Source: Frigoribacterium sp. JB110
GTDB lineage: Bacteria > Actinomycetota > Actinomycetes > Actinomycetales > Microbacteriaceae
Assembly (NCBI RefSeq): GCF_900163665.1
Contig: NZ_FUIA01000021.1
Coordinates: 1 to 51,402, forward strand
Length of the DNA: 51,402 nucleotides
Direction: 5' to 3'
Positions within the stretch are counted from its first letter, which is position 1, and every line of letters begins with the position of its first letter. Position numbers and translations under genes: made by a program. Shown in pieces: positions 1-6,888 of this stretch. The notes under the pieces were generated by a model that did no database searches, was not told where the DNA came from, and saw only the letters and a program-made list of their open reading frames with translations.

Positions 1-150
1 ACGTGGTCAGGCAGGGCGCATCAAAAGTAGGGTGGGACATGTCGAGGTCTTCCGGGTGGGCAGTGTAGGAACTTCCATCTTCAGGGAGACCTCGACTCCT
101 ACACGGACAGCGACGCGCTCAACGGACTACACCCTCGTTCGAGAAGAGCC
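1..150 (-). mobile_element. ISL3-family insertion sequence, left end (partial)
   Basis: Read on the minus strand, the element begins at 150 with GGCTCTTCTCGAACGAGGG, which fits the GGCTCTT-type terminal repeat known for the ISL3 family. About 110 nt inside, an ATG opens a reading frame that runs off the window edge and resembles actinobacterial ISL3 transposases. The element sits inside the abiEii toxin gene. ISL3 elements make 8-bp target duplications, so bases 151-158 should recur at the far end, which is outside the window. The family assignment rests on the terminus plus a short N-terminus only. Confidence 0.7.
2..40 (-). CDS. ISL3 transposase, N-terminal 13 codons (partial)
   Basis: ATG at 40 on the minus strand reads MSHPTFDAPCLTT to the window edge. 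From memory of the family, actinobacterial ISL3 transposases start with a similar M-S-x-P-T-x-x-A-P-x-L-T-T segment before the zinc-binding N-terminal domain. The catalytic DDE domain is outside the window, so it cannot be said whether the transposase is intact. Confidence 0.55.
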   Translation of the reverse strand, partial: MSHPTFDAPCLTT

Positions 151-674
151 CCTTTTGAACGCTGATACAGGGCCCGGATCTTGGTGGCCATCAGCTCAGA
201 TGGCTGAAACGTCCGCACGTCAGCTTCGCCTCGCCACCATGCCGAATCCACCCGATGCCGATGAAGCAGCAGCGGTAGTGCTGGCGAGCGCTCATGAGTG
301 TTCACCTCGATCTTGATGCGTAGGCGAACGCCGCTATCGGCAGCGGCCCGCCAATAGATCTTCGGATGCTCGCTGACGCGCGTGCCGACGTGAAATCCCA
401 GGTCGGTGCCGAGGCGCGTGAGTGCTTGCGTCAGCGGGGCGATGCCACCGGCAGACGAACGCACGTAGTCGAGGTCTTCACTGTAGCGATAAGGCCGATC
501 CAAATGCAGCTTGTGCAATGCGGTTCCACCGCGAAACACGAGCTCGTTGCCCAAGTACGGATCCGAAGCGATGGCGATGATGGCACGCGACAACAGCAGA
601 TCTTGTTCCACTTGTTCGCGAGAAGACCAGGTGTGATCGACGCTCCACCCGGTAATTGCGTTCGCGGGAATCAT
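151..674 (-). pseudogene. abiEii: AbiEii/AbiGii-type nucleotidyltransferase toxin, 3' truncated by IS
   Basis: This is the toxin half of a type IV toxin-antitoxin/abortive-infection pair. The first ~174 residues carry the family signature FRGGTALHKLHL (GGT nucleotidyltransferase motif) followed by YSEDLDYV (the S-x-DLD metal site), and the segment KIRALYQRSKG that in relatives precedes the C-terminal part. At KG the frame runs into the ISL3 terminus and ends 17 IS-encoded codons later (stop at 99-101). Relatives are usually near 280-300 residues, so roughly the last third is missing. Its ATG overlaps the stop of the antitoxin gene (ATGA), showing translational coupling. The toxin is probably inactive (inference). 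Confidence 0.8.
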
Positions 675-1453
675 GCGTCGGGATCCACGTCGCGGTTCAC
701 GTACAGCATCCAGGCTCGGTCGACGCGACCAGCTGGTGACTGAGAGGGGTCGAGCCGGGATGGTCTGAGCGCATCAGCGCCGACCATCGATTGCAACGGG
801 CGCAGGTCGTCACGATCCGTGAATTCGCCGAGCACCCAACCGATTCGGCGCAGCGCTGCGGCGGGGAAGCGCGTCGCCAAAGCGGCCACGTCCTCCGTGC
901 GGAACTCGTCGAGTTCGGCTAGTTCGATGAGCACGGTGGCAGCGTTGTCGATACCGCCCGCCAGGCGGATATCGGTTGCTATGTCGAGCGCCGTCGCCGC
1001 GATCGAAGAGACTCTCGCGGTTCCGGATCGAGTGCGGTGCTCGACGACGGGCATCTTCGCCACGTCGCGCTGCGCGAACGTGAATCGCGTGCGGCCGATG
1101 GTGCGGTCACGCTGATGCCGAGTTGCGGCGACTTGGAACACTTGCGGAGCGTGGTGCGCCGCTCCATGCAGACTCGCCGCGGTCAGCCACCCCACGTAGT
1201 AGCTGGTGCTGAGATGACGCATCATCGCATCGATGAGTTCGATCCCCGGAGGCGCGCCCCACGATCGATACTCGGGCGGGACGGGAACCCAGAGGCCGCG
1301 TACGGGCATCACCCACTCTCCGCGGCGCACAGGAGCATGCAGTCGCTGCCGCACCTGCTCTTCTGCGACGCCCATCACGCCCGCAAGTTCAGCGCTTGTC
1401 AGCGCAGACAGTCCGCGCGACAACGCCCAGTCAGCCGCTTCCGGCCCGCGCAT
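671..1453 (-). CDS. abiEi: AbiEi-type antitoxin / winged-helix regulator
   Basis: Antitoxin of the AbiE pair, expected to neutralise the nucleotidyltransferase and repress its own promoter. About 260 residues: an N-terminal winged-helix segment (around GVAEEQVRQRLHAPVRRGEW), then the typical Y-x-G-x-x-T-A-A-x-x-H-G-A segment (YYVGWLTAASLHGAAHHAP) and the antitoxin C-terminal domain. The start at 1453 is chosen because GGAGAG lies 7-8 nt upstream; an in-frame ATG at 1468 contains that Shine-Dalgarno and has none of its own. The stop overlaps the toxin start (ATGA). The antitoxin appears intact while the toxin is cut by an IS. Confidence 0.8.
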   Translation of the reverse strand: MRGPEAADWALSRGLSALTSAELAGVMGVAEEQVRQRLHAPVRRGEWVMPVRGLWVPVPPEYRSWGAPPGIELIDAMMRHLSTSYYVGWLTAASLHGAAHHAPQVFQVAATRHQRDRTIGRTRFTFAQRDVAKMPVVEHRTRSGTARVSSIAATALDIATDIRLAGGIDNAATVLIELAELDEFRTEDVAALATRFPAAALRRIGWVLGEFTDRDDLRPLQSMVGADALRPSRLDPSQSPAGRVDRAWMLYVNRDVDPDA

Positions 1454-1486
1454 TGCGCTTCTCTCCATATCGACAATCGTCACAAA

Positions 1487-1499
1487 AAACGATACGTTT
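1487..1499. promoter_or_regulatory. Inverted repeat upstream of abiEi (possible operator)
   Basis: AAACG-ATA-CGTTT lies in an AT-rich stretch 34-46 nt upstream of abiEi, next to TATATT on the minus strand. AbiEi proteins are known to bind inverted repeats in their own promoter. Assignment here is by position and symmetry only. Confidence 0.35.
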
Positions 1500-1667
1500 C
1501 GCAATATACAGAGAAGACGGAGATCGCACGCCGACCCACCGAACATGCCTGCGACGTCTGAAAGCCGAAGACTCTCAGGTGGACGGTGTGCCCCAGGCTT
1601 CGCACGCCGCGCCCCGGCCGATTCCGGCTCCGCCCGCGACAGTCGACGAGGCAGTGCCGCCGGCACG

Positions 1668-1702
1668 CAGCAGCGCCCCGAGGAGAACTCGGGGCGCTGC
1701 TG
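1668..1702 (-). terminator. Perfect 15-bp hairpin after the Ser/Pro-rich gene
   Basis: CAGCAGCGCCCCGAG / CTCGGGGCGCTGCTG with a 5-nt loop, starting 9 nt beyond the stop of the 1711-2190 gene. It has no U-run, as is common for actinobacterial terminators. Confidence 0.7.
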
Positions 1703-1710
1703 GTCGGCGG

Positions 1711-2190
1711 TCAGTCCGACGCGGCGGAATCCACCGAATCCGAGCTGGCCGGCGAGTCGGGGCTGTCCGGGCTGGCGGCGCTCGGCGGCGATGCCGGTGA
1801 CGGCGGAGTCACCGGCGAGGGCTCCGACTGCGGGCTCGGGGCGGAGGCGGGGCTCGGCGGAGTGGCGGCGCTCGGCGGCGTCTGCGCACTCGGAGCAGAC
1901 TGCGCACTCGGAGCGGACTGCGGGCTCGGAGCCGACGGCTCGCTCTGCGCACTGGTCGCCGATGCCGCGGTGACCACCGACGCGGACGTACCGTTCTCCG
2001 AGACCCGGAGCTCCACGCCGTCGGCGCGGTCGAGCACACCCTTGGCGGTGATCGCATCGCCCACGGGCGCGGCGTCGTTCGTGCCGTCGGTGCGCAGGTC
2101 CATGCTCGCGGCGGTCGCTGCTGCCCCGCCCGCGATGATTCCGACGCCGACGAGGCTGGTCACGCCGTAGGCGATCCACTTCTTGTTCAT
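1711..2190 (-). CDS. Secreted or membrane-anchored Ser/Pro-rich protein, paralogue 1
   Basis: A 159-residue protein of unknown function. The start is fixed by GAAGGAG 5-8 nt before ATG. Residues 1-30 (MNKKWIAYGVTSLVGVG...) form a basic start plus one hydrophobic segment, an uncleaved anchor or signal peptide. Residues ~30-70 are a short ordered part (LRTDGTNDAAPVGDAITAKG). The rest is a low-complexity tail of S-A-P-S-x-Q-S and P-S-P-A-S units ending in acidic DSVDSAASD. The next gene encodes a paralogue with the same KWIAYGVT start, LDLRT motif and acidic end. The tail could span the cell wall (inference). The repetitive DNA is prone to slippage, so its length may vary between strains. Confidence 0.75.
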   Translation of the reverse strand: MNKKWIAYGVTSLVGVGIIAGGAAATAASMDLRTDGTNDAAPVGDAITAKGVLDRADGVELRVSENGTSASVVTAASATSAQSEPSAPSPQSAPSAQSAPSAQTPPSAATPPSPASAPSPQSEPSPVTPPSPASPPSAASPDSPDSPASSDSVDSAASD

Positions 2191-2323
2191 GATGTCTCCT
2201 TCTTCTGTGCCGCTGTGCACGGCGATCGATATGAGATTGCGGGGCGAGCGCCGGTGTTCTCCGGCGATGGTTCCACTCTGACGACCGCCGCTAAGGTGCC
2301 TCGCAAACTGCGGTGAGTCGCCC

Positions 2324-2353
2324 CTTATATTCGCGAGCGTGCCCTCGTTCGAA
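2324..2353 (-). promoter_or_regulatory. Promoter-like motif TTCGAA-N17-ATATAAG
   Basis: On the minus strand TTCGAA (2353-2348) is followed after 17 nt by ATATAAG (2330-2324), about 135 nt upstream of the 1711-2190 gene. The same arrangement precedes the paralogue at 2961. The rest of the 2191-2529 gap holds only this and a terminator. Confidence 0.4.
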
Positions 2354-2488
2354 TCGTGCGGATGTCGCGGCTCCCCTGCATCGTCCACTCGGCGAACCGG
2401 CAGCGGCGCCGTGGCTGCGCCGATCGCGACCCGGATGCGCGGCACGAGACGCCCGATCCGGCTCACGGATGCGCAGGAGCCGCACGAG

Positions 2489-2518
2489 AAAGGGCCCCGC
2501 CGCGGCGAGGCCCTTTTT
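2489..2518. terminator. Bidirectional terminator hairpin
   Basis: AAAGGGCC ... GGCCCTTTTT, with a GC-rich centre, begins 12 nt after the stop of the 2530-2961 gene. Runs of A on the left and T on the right allow termination in both directions. Confidence 0.7.
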
Positions 2519-2529
2519 CGGTTCGCGCG

Positions 2530-2961
2530 TCAGTCGGAGTCGGCGCTCTGCACGGAGTCGGGTGAATCGGGTGTGGCCGGCGACGCGGGCGAGACCGGTG
2601 ACGGCGCCGACCCTGCGGGCGGCTGCGTCGTCGTGGTCTGTGTCTGCGTAGCCTCAGGCGAAGACACCGCCGAGACCTGCTCCGCCGGCGTCTTCGTCGA
2701 ATGTGCGCTCTGCCCGCTCGTCGAGTTCGGCGTCGCCGGTGAGGCCTGTTCGCCGGCCGTCGGAGCGGTCAGAGCGATCGCTCCCGATTCGAGGTCGCCG
2801 GCCGGCGCGGTGCCGTCGGCGCCGGTGATCGCCCCGTCGGCGATGACGTCACCGGATGCGGTGCGCAGGTCGAGCGCGTTCGCCGCTGCGACGGCACCGC
2901 CGCCCAGCACAGCAACGCCGAGTGCGCCTGTGACGCCGTATGCGATCCATTTCCTGCTCAT
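2530..2961 (-). CDS. Secreted or membrane-anchored Ser/Pro/Thr-rich protein, paralogue 2
   Basis: A 143-residue relative of the neighbouring 1711-2190 product, with the same plan: MSRKWIAYGVTGALGV hydrophobic N-terminus, LDLRT segment, DVIADGAITGADGT (compare GDAITAKGV), and a Ser/Pro/Thr/Gln-rich tail ending in acidic residues. The start at 2961 was chosen because its N-terminus aligns with the paralogue; no good Shine-Dalgarno is visible. Function unknown; likely a surface or wall-associated protein. The tandem arrangement and shared promoter motif suggest duplication with retained co-regulation (inference). Confidence 0.72.
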   Translation of the reverse strand: MSRKWIAYGVTGALGVAVLGGGAVAAANALDLRTASGDVIADGAITGADGTAPAGDLESGAIALTAPTAGEQASPATPNSTSGQSAHSTKTPAEQVSAVSSPEATQTQTTTTQPPAGSAPSPVSPASPATPDSPDSVQSADSD

Positions 2962-3016
2962 ATGCCCAGTCTGACTCGCGAGCATAAGCCGGAACACCCC
3001 GCTGCATGAGAGAGCT

Positions 3017-3047
3017 CTTATGTTTGCCGCACGGCCGACGCTTCGAA
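3017..3047 (-). promoter_or_regulatory. Promoter-like motif TTCGAA-N18-ACATAAG
   Basis: On the minus strand TTCGAA (3047-3042), 18 nt, then ACATAAG (3023-3017), about 56 nt upstream of the 2530-2961 gene. It matches the motif before the paralogue. Confidence 0.4.
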
Positions 3048-3075
3048 CGCCGGATATCCGCTGTTGCCGAGCCCG

Positions 3076-4257
3076 TCACTCAGGCTGCCGCACCGGCTCA
3101 CCTGCCGAGACGGCCTCCGCCTGATCGAGAAGTGCGCGAGCACGAGCGGTGTCGCCGGCCGTAGCGGCGGCGAGCGCGTGACCGAGCAGGTGGATGCCGG
3201 TCAGGGCGTTCACTCGCTCGCTGCGCCATCTCCGGCTCGCCGCCTCGGCGAGCGCCCACATCCGCCGCGCTCCTCGTTCGCCGACCGTGAGCAGTGCGCT
3301 GGCGATCGCATGCGACAGGAACGCCCCCGCGTCCTCCGCCGGATCGCCCTGGCCCGCCGTGTCGACGTCGATGATGCCCGTGATCCGAGCACTGTCCGCC
3401 TGAAGGAAGAGCTGCCCGATGTGCAGATCCCCGTGGATCGTGCGCCGCGGCTCCGGCTGTGCGGTCAGCCCGAGCGCGCATGCGGCGCGCACCCTCGCGA
3501 TCTGTGCGATGCACTGCGGCATCACGTCGTCGGCGCGTTCCGAGTACCACGCGAGACGTTCCGGCACACCCGTGCGTGCCGTCCATCCGGTCTCCGCCGC
3601 AGCGAATCGCTCACGCAGCCGTTCCACGTCGTCGAGCAGCGCCCCTGGCTCCCAATCGGCTTGCGGCGCGGGCACGCCGTCCGCCTGCGCGATGACGAGC
3701 AGCCCTTCCTTCGACCAGCCCCGTACACGCGGCAGCGGCAGGCCTGCAGCCTCCAGCGCCCGATGCGCCTCGACGATGCGCTCGATGCGGCGTGGGCGGA
3801 CAACCTTCACCCACGCGGGTCCGTCCGACGTGTCGACGCGCAGCACGGCGCGGCGCCCCGGCCGGTACGCGACGAACTCGGGGGGTCCCCCGGCCTCGAC
3901 GCCGAGCCTGGCGAGCAGAACGCCGAGCGCTTCGCCGAACGCGGCCGGAACGAGCGCAGGCAGGTGCGGATCCGCCGGGTGCGTCCAGACCCGCGCGACG
4001 CCGTCGAGTACGAGCCCCGTCTCGTGGGCGACCGTCGTTGCGGAGGTGTCGACGTACGCGATCGACGTGGCCGGGTGTCCCTCGCTCCTGCCCCGCTCAT
4101 CCGGGTCTGAGCGCTCGTCATCCGGATGAGTCACCTGGAATCCTGCAACCGTGCCGGACCCGAGCGGCTCCCTGCTGATCAGACGCAGCGCGTCGCGCGG
4201 AACGCCGAGAGCCGATGACAGGAGCTCTTCGTCGTCGGGCCGATCGGGTTCTTCCAT
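3076..4257 (-). CDS. APH-fold phosphotransferase family protein
   Basis: 393 residues, with the aminoglycoside/choline kinase (APH) fold. The catalytic loop is HGDLHIGQLF (brenner-type H-x-D-x-x-x-x-N region, with Q in place of the usual N), followed by the metal-binding IIDVDTAGQGDPAEDAG. The N-terminal half (AVLRV...AWVKVVRP) holds the expected lysine. The substrate is unknown: the family includes antibiotic, choline, maltose and homoserine kinases, so this is not evidence of drug resistance. The start at 4257 has no Shine-Dalgarno, but TGGAAT lies 6 nt upstream, so it may be leaderless. It is divergent from the two-component genes. Confidence 0.75.
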   Translation of the reverse strand: MEEPDRPDDEELLSSALGVPRDALRLISREPLGSGTVAGFQVTHPDDERSDPDERGRSEGHPATSIAYVDTSATTVAHETGLVLDGVARVWTHPADPHLPALVPAAFGEALGVLLARLGVEAGGPPEFVAYRPGRRAVLRVDTSDGPAWVKVVRPRRIERIVEAHRALEAAGLPLPRVRGWSKEGLLVIAQADGVPAPQADWEPGALLDDVERLRERFAAAETGWTARTGVPERLAWYSERADDVMPQCIAQIARVRAACALGLTAQPEPRRTIHGDLHIGQLFLQADSARITGIIDVDTAGQGDPAEDAGAFLSHAIASALLTVGERGARRMWALAEAASRRWRSERVNALTGIHLLGHALAAATAGDTARARALLDQAEAVSAGEPVRQPE

Positions 4258-4311
4258 GCCGTGATTCCACCACGCGGCGATCGCTGCATGCCACTTCCGC
4301 GTGGTGAGACT

Positions 4312-4326
4312 GCTCTTATATTCCCG
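4312..4326. promoter_or_regulatory. GCTCTTATATTC box between APH gene and histidine kinase
   Basis: The box lies 55 nt upstream of the APH-like gene and 44 nt upstream of the kinase start. It repeats the core found at 2321-2335 and 3014-3028. It may be a -10 region of minus-strand promoters (ATATAAG) or a response-regulator site. Confidence 0.35.
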
Positions 4327-4357
4327 TCGGCGCACACGGATTCGCGCGCGCCGCGAC

Positions 4358-4363
4358 GATACT
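4358..4363 (+). promoter_or_regulatory. Leaderless -10 (GATACT) of the histidine kinase gene
   Basis: GATACT, 6 nt, then GTG at 4370; no Shine-Dalgarno upstream of the GTG. Confidence 0.6.
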
Positions 4364-4369
4364 GGAACG

Positions 4370-5854
4370 GTGAGGAGCGCACAGAGACGACGCCTGCGAC
4401 TGCCGGTCGTGTCGGTGCGCACGCGGCTGATGGCAGTGATCGCCGCCGCGGTCGCCGTCGGGCTCGCCGGCGTGGGCGGCGCGGTGTACGTCGTGGAGCG
4501 GCAGCGGATCCTCGCCTCAACCGACGTGCTGCTGCAGAACAACCTGGAAGCGGCACAGGTGCTCGTCGATGCGCACGTGGCGGACGACCCGACAGCCACA
4601 GCGAGCGACGCGCTGCGCGTCGTCGTGCAGCGCGTCGGGCCGGACGACAACATGGGTGTGCTCGGCATCGTGAACGGGGAGGGCGTGCTGGTGCCGGGCG
4701 TCGAGCTCGACGTGCAGCTCGAGTCGCAGCCGGGCTTCGTCGATCACGTCACCGCCGAGGCGAACGGCTCGGACGCGGTTCTCGGCCGCTACGCCGCCGA
4801 CGATGTGGTGTGGCAGTACCTGGCGGCGCCCATCCGGCTCAGCGACGATCAGAGCGACGACGTGCTGTTCGTGATGGGCTACGACCTCGAAGCCGAGCTC
4901 GCCGAGATCAACGAGCCCGGCAGAGCGTATCTGGCAGCGTCCGCTGTCGCGATCCTGCTGGTGATCGCGGTCGGCGCGCTGGCCGCCGGGCGGCTCCTGC
5001 GGCCGCTGCGTCAGATGAGGGAGACGGCCGAGCGCGTCTCGGGTCAGGAGCTCGACGAACGGTTGCCCGTGGAGGGACGCGACGACGTCTCCGAGCTGGC
5101 CCGCACGATGAACGACATGCTCGACAGGCTCGACCAGGCGCTCGATTCCCAGCGGCAGCTGCTCAGCGACGTGCGCCACGAGCTGCGCACGCCGATCACG
5201 ATCGTGCGCGGCCATCTCGAGCTGCTGAACCCCGACGATGCCGCCGAGGTGCGTGAGACGCAGGAGCTGGCCGTCGACGAACTCGACCGGATGAATGCGC
5301 TCGTGCAGGACCTGTCTGAGTCGGCTTCGCTGCACGGGCGGGCGGCGATACGTGCCGAGCCGATAGACGTCCGCGAGCTGCTGGTGCAGATCGTGCGCAA
5401 GGCCGACGCCCTCGACGGGGCGCAGGTGAGCGCCGGGCCGGGTGTGACCGTGGTGGCGCCTCTCGACGAGTCGCGGATCACCCAGGCGGTGCTGCAGCTC
5501 GCGCAGAATGCGGTGACGCACGGCGGCGGGCAGATCGTGATCGGCAGCCGCCTCGCTGGCGACATGCTCGAGGTGTGGGTGCGCGACCACGGCGCAGGAG
5601 TGCCGGATGAGGAGAAGGCGCACATCTTCGAGCGGTTCCGCCGCGGCGCGGGTTCCGGCCGCGGCAGCGGGCTCGGGCTGAGCATCGTGCAGATGATCGC
5701 CAGGGCGCATGGCGGATCGGCACGCGTCGTCGATCCGCGCACGGGGCCGGGCTCCGTGTTCGTGCTGTCGCTGCCGCTGCAGACCCCGGATGTGCCGACC
5801 GCGCCCGTTCCGCCGAATGACGAGGAGAAGGAGGACCCATGGCGTCGATCCTGA
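4370..5854 (+). CDS. Two-component sensor histidine kinase
   Basis: A 494-residue membrane histidine kinase that should sense an extracytoplasmic signal and phosphorylate the adjacent response regulator. Domains: TM1 ~20-42, extracellular sensor ~43-186, TM2 ~187-207, HAMP ~208-260, dimerisation helix with phospho-acceptor His270 in SDVRHELRTPI, then HATPase with N box (LAQNAVTHG), G1 (VRDHGAGVP), F box (IFERFRRG) and G2 (GSGLGLSIV). The GTG at 4370 is chosen over the upstream ATG at 4301 because a -10 hexamer lies 6 nt before it (leaderless). The gene overlaps the response regulator by 16 nt. Kinase-before-regulator order is the less common one. Confidence 0.92.
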   Translation: MRSAQRRRLRLPVVSVRTRLMAVIAAAVAVGLAGVGGAVYVVERQRILASTDVLLQNNLEAAQVLVDAHVADDPTATASDALRVVVQRVGPDDNMGVLGIVNGEGVLVPGVELDVQLESQPGFVDHVTAEANGSDAVLGRYAADDVVWQYLAAPIRLSDDQSDDVLFVMGYDLEAELAEINEPGRAYLAASAVAILLVIAVGALAAGRLLRPLRQMRETAERVSGQELDERLPVEGRDDVSELARTMNDMLDRLDQALDSQRQLLSDVRHELRTPITIVRGHLELLNPDDAAEVRETQELAVDELDRMNALVQDLSESASLHGRAAIRAEPIDVRELLVQIVRKADALDGAQVSAGPGVTVVAPLDESRITQAVLQLAQNAVTHGGGQIVIGSRLAGDMLEVWVRDHGAGVPDEEKAHIFERFRRGAGSGRGSGLGLSIVQMIARAHGGSARVVDPRTGPGSVFVLSLPLQTPDVPTAPVPPNDEEKEDPWRRS

Positions 5855-6507
5855 TCGCCGACGACGAGGCCCGCATCGCTGGGTTCATCGAGAAGGGCCT
5901 GCGCGCGGCCGGGTTCGCCACGCGTGTGGCTGGCAACGGCACGGAGGCGCTCGGTTTCGCGCTGACAGGCGAGTTCGATCTGCTCGTGCTGGATGTGAAC
6001 ATGCCGGGGCTCGACGGATTCGAGGTGCTGGAGCAGCTGCGCGGATCGGGCTCGACGATGCCCGTGATCATGCTGACCGCGCGCACCGATCTGAATGACA
6101 CCGTGGCCGGTCTGGAGGGCGGGGCCGACGACTATCTCGGCAAGCCGTTCCGGTTCGACGAGCTGATGGCGCGCATCCGGTTGCGCATGCGCCAGGCCGA
6201 CGCCGACCAGGCACCCACGGCGCATGAGCTGCGCCACCGCGATCTGGTGCTCGACGTGCGCACGCGGCGCGCCCGGCTCGACAGCGGAACCGTCGTCGAC
6301 CTGTCGGCGCGGGAGTTCGCCCTCGCCGAGGAGCTCGTGCGGCACGCGGGCCAGGTGCTCAGCAGGGAGCAGCTGCTCAGCCGCGTGTGGGGGTTCGACT
6401 TCGATCCCGGATCGAACGTCGCCGACGTGTACGTGGGGTACCTGCGCCAGAAGCTCGGCGCCGATCGCATCGTCACCGTGCGCGGCGCCGGCTACCGCAT
6501 GGTGTGA
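5839..6507 (+). CDS. OmpR/PhoB-family response regulator
   Basis: A 222-residue DNA-binding partner of the upstream kinase. Receiver domain ~3-115 has the acidic pair D8/D9, phospho-acceptor Asp52 (LLVLDVNMPGLDG), Thr80 and Lys102 (GKPF). The winged-helix effector spans ~125-222, with the family end VRGAGYRMV. A strong GAAGGAGG lies before ATG 5839, and the gene starts inside the kinase reading frame, so the two are coupled. Targets are unknown; the repeated CTTATATTC boxes in the adjacent 2.3-4.3 kb region are candidates (inference). Confidence 0.93.
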   Translation: MASILIADDEARIAGFIEKGLRAAGFATRVAGNGTEALGFALTGEFDLLVLDVNMPGLDGFEVLEQLRGSGSTMPVIMLTARTDLNDTVAGLEGGADDYLGKPFRFDELMARIRLRMRQADADQAPTAHELRHRDLVLDVRTRRARLDSGTVVDLSAREFALAEELVRHAGQVLSREQLLSRVWGFDFDPGSNVADVYVGYLRQKLGADRIVTVRGAGYRMV

Positions 6508-6535
6508 CGCGTACCGGCGCGCTACGCCCCGCTGC

Positions 6536-6603
6536 CGAGATGCGCACTTCTCGTCAAGATGCGCCGGTTCTGACGCGTTCTCGTCGAAGAAGTGCGCATC
6601 TCG
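6536..6603. repeat. REP-like palindromic intergenic element
   Basis: A perfect 16-bp inverted repeat, CGAGATGCGCACTTCT (6536-6551) and AGAAGTGCGCATCTCG (6588-6603), separated by 36 nt that contain a second TTCTCGTC. It lies between convergent genes and could also act as a terminator. It looks like a dispersed palindromic unit, but only one copy occurs in the window. Confidence 0.6.
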
Positions 6604-6636
6604 CGAGCCACCTCACGAGCCGGGTGTCGCTCCGGC

Positions 6637-6825
6637 TCAGTTCTCGCGGCGTGAGCGGCGCGAGAACAGGGTGCGAAGCACGAAGAAGATGATCACGCCG
6701 ACGATGAGCACGGCGATGAGCTTGAACGCGAACCACATCACCGACAGCAGTGCGTTGACGACGAACCACGCGATGACGACGGCGATGATCGCGCCGATCA
6801 CGGTCCAGACGGTGCCCCAGTTCAT
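6637..6825 (-). CDS. Small two-helix membrane protein
   Basis: 62 residues, almost entirely two hydrophobic segments (~5-30 and ~34-52) followed by a basic tail (LFSRRSRREN), giving a positive-inside cytoplasmic C-terminus. No family recognised. TAGGCT lies 6 nt upstream of the ATG on the minus strand and there is no Shine-Dalgarno, so the mRNA is probably leaderless. It is separate from sbcC, which lies on the same strand downstream. Confidence 0.7.
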   Translation of the reverse strand: MNWGTVWTVIGAIIAVVIAWFVVNALLSVMWFAFKLIAVLIVGVIIFFVLRTLFSRRSRREN

Positions 6826-6831
6826 GCTTTC

Positions 6832-6837
6832 AGCCTA
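6832..6837 (-). promoter_or_regulatory. Leaderless -10 (TAGGCT) of small membrane protein gene
   Basis: TAGGCT on the minus strand, 6 nt, then ATG at 6825. Confidence 0.6.
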
Positions 6838-6888
6838 CGGGGTCCGTCTCTGCAACGGCCCTGTGCCGCACGCGCCCGACGACGCACG

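Noticed and set aside
671..2179. 502-codon frame suggesting a long N-terminal extension of AbiEi
   Set aside because: The added ~240 residues are Arg/Ala-rich antiphase translation of the Ser/Pro-rich gene; a start with Shine-Dalgarno exists at 1453.
1711..2961. Short repeated units in the Ser/Pro tails as a CRISPR array
   Set aside because: Repeats are short in-frame codon repeats inside ORFs, without constant spacer length or cas genes.
3076..4257. APH-fold protein as aminoglycoside resistance
   Set aside because: Only generic kinase motifs are visible; the family has many metabolic kinases and nothing in the context points to drugs.
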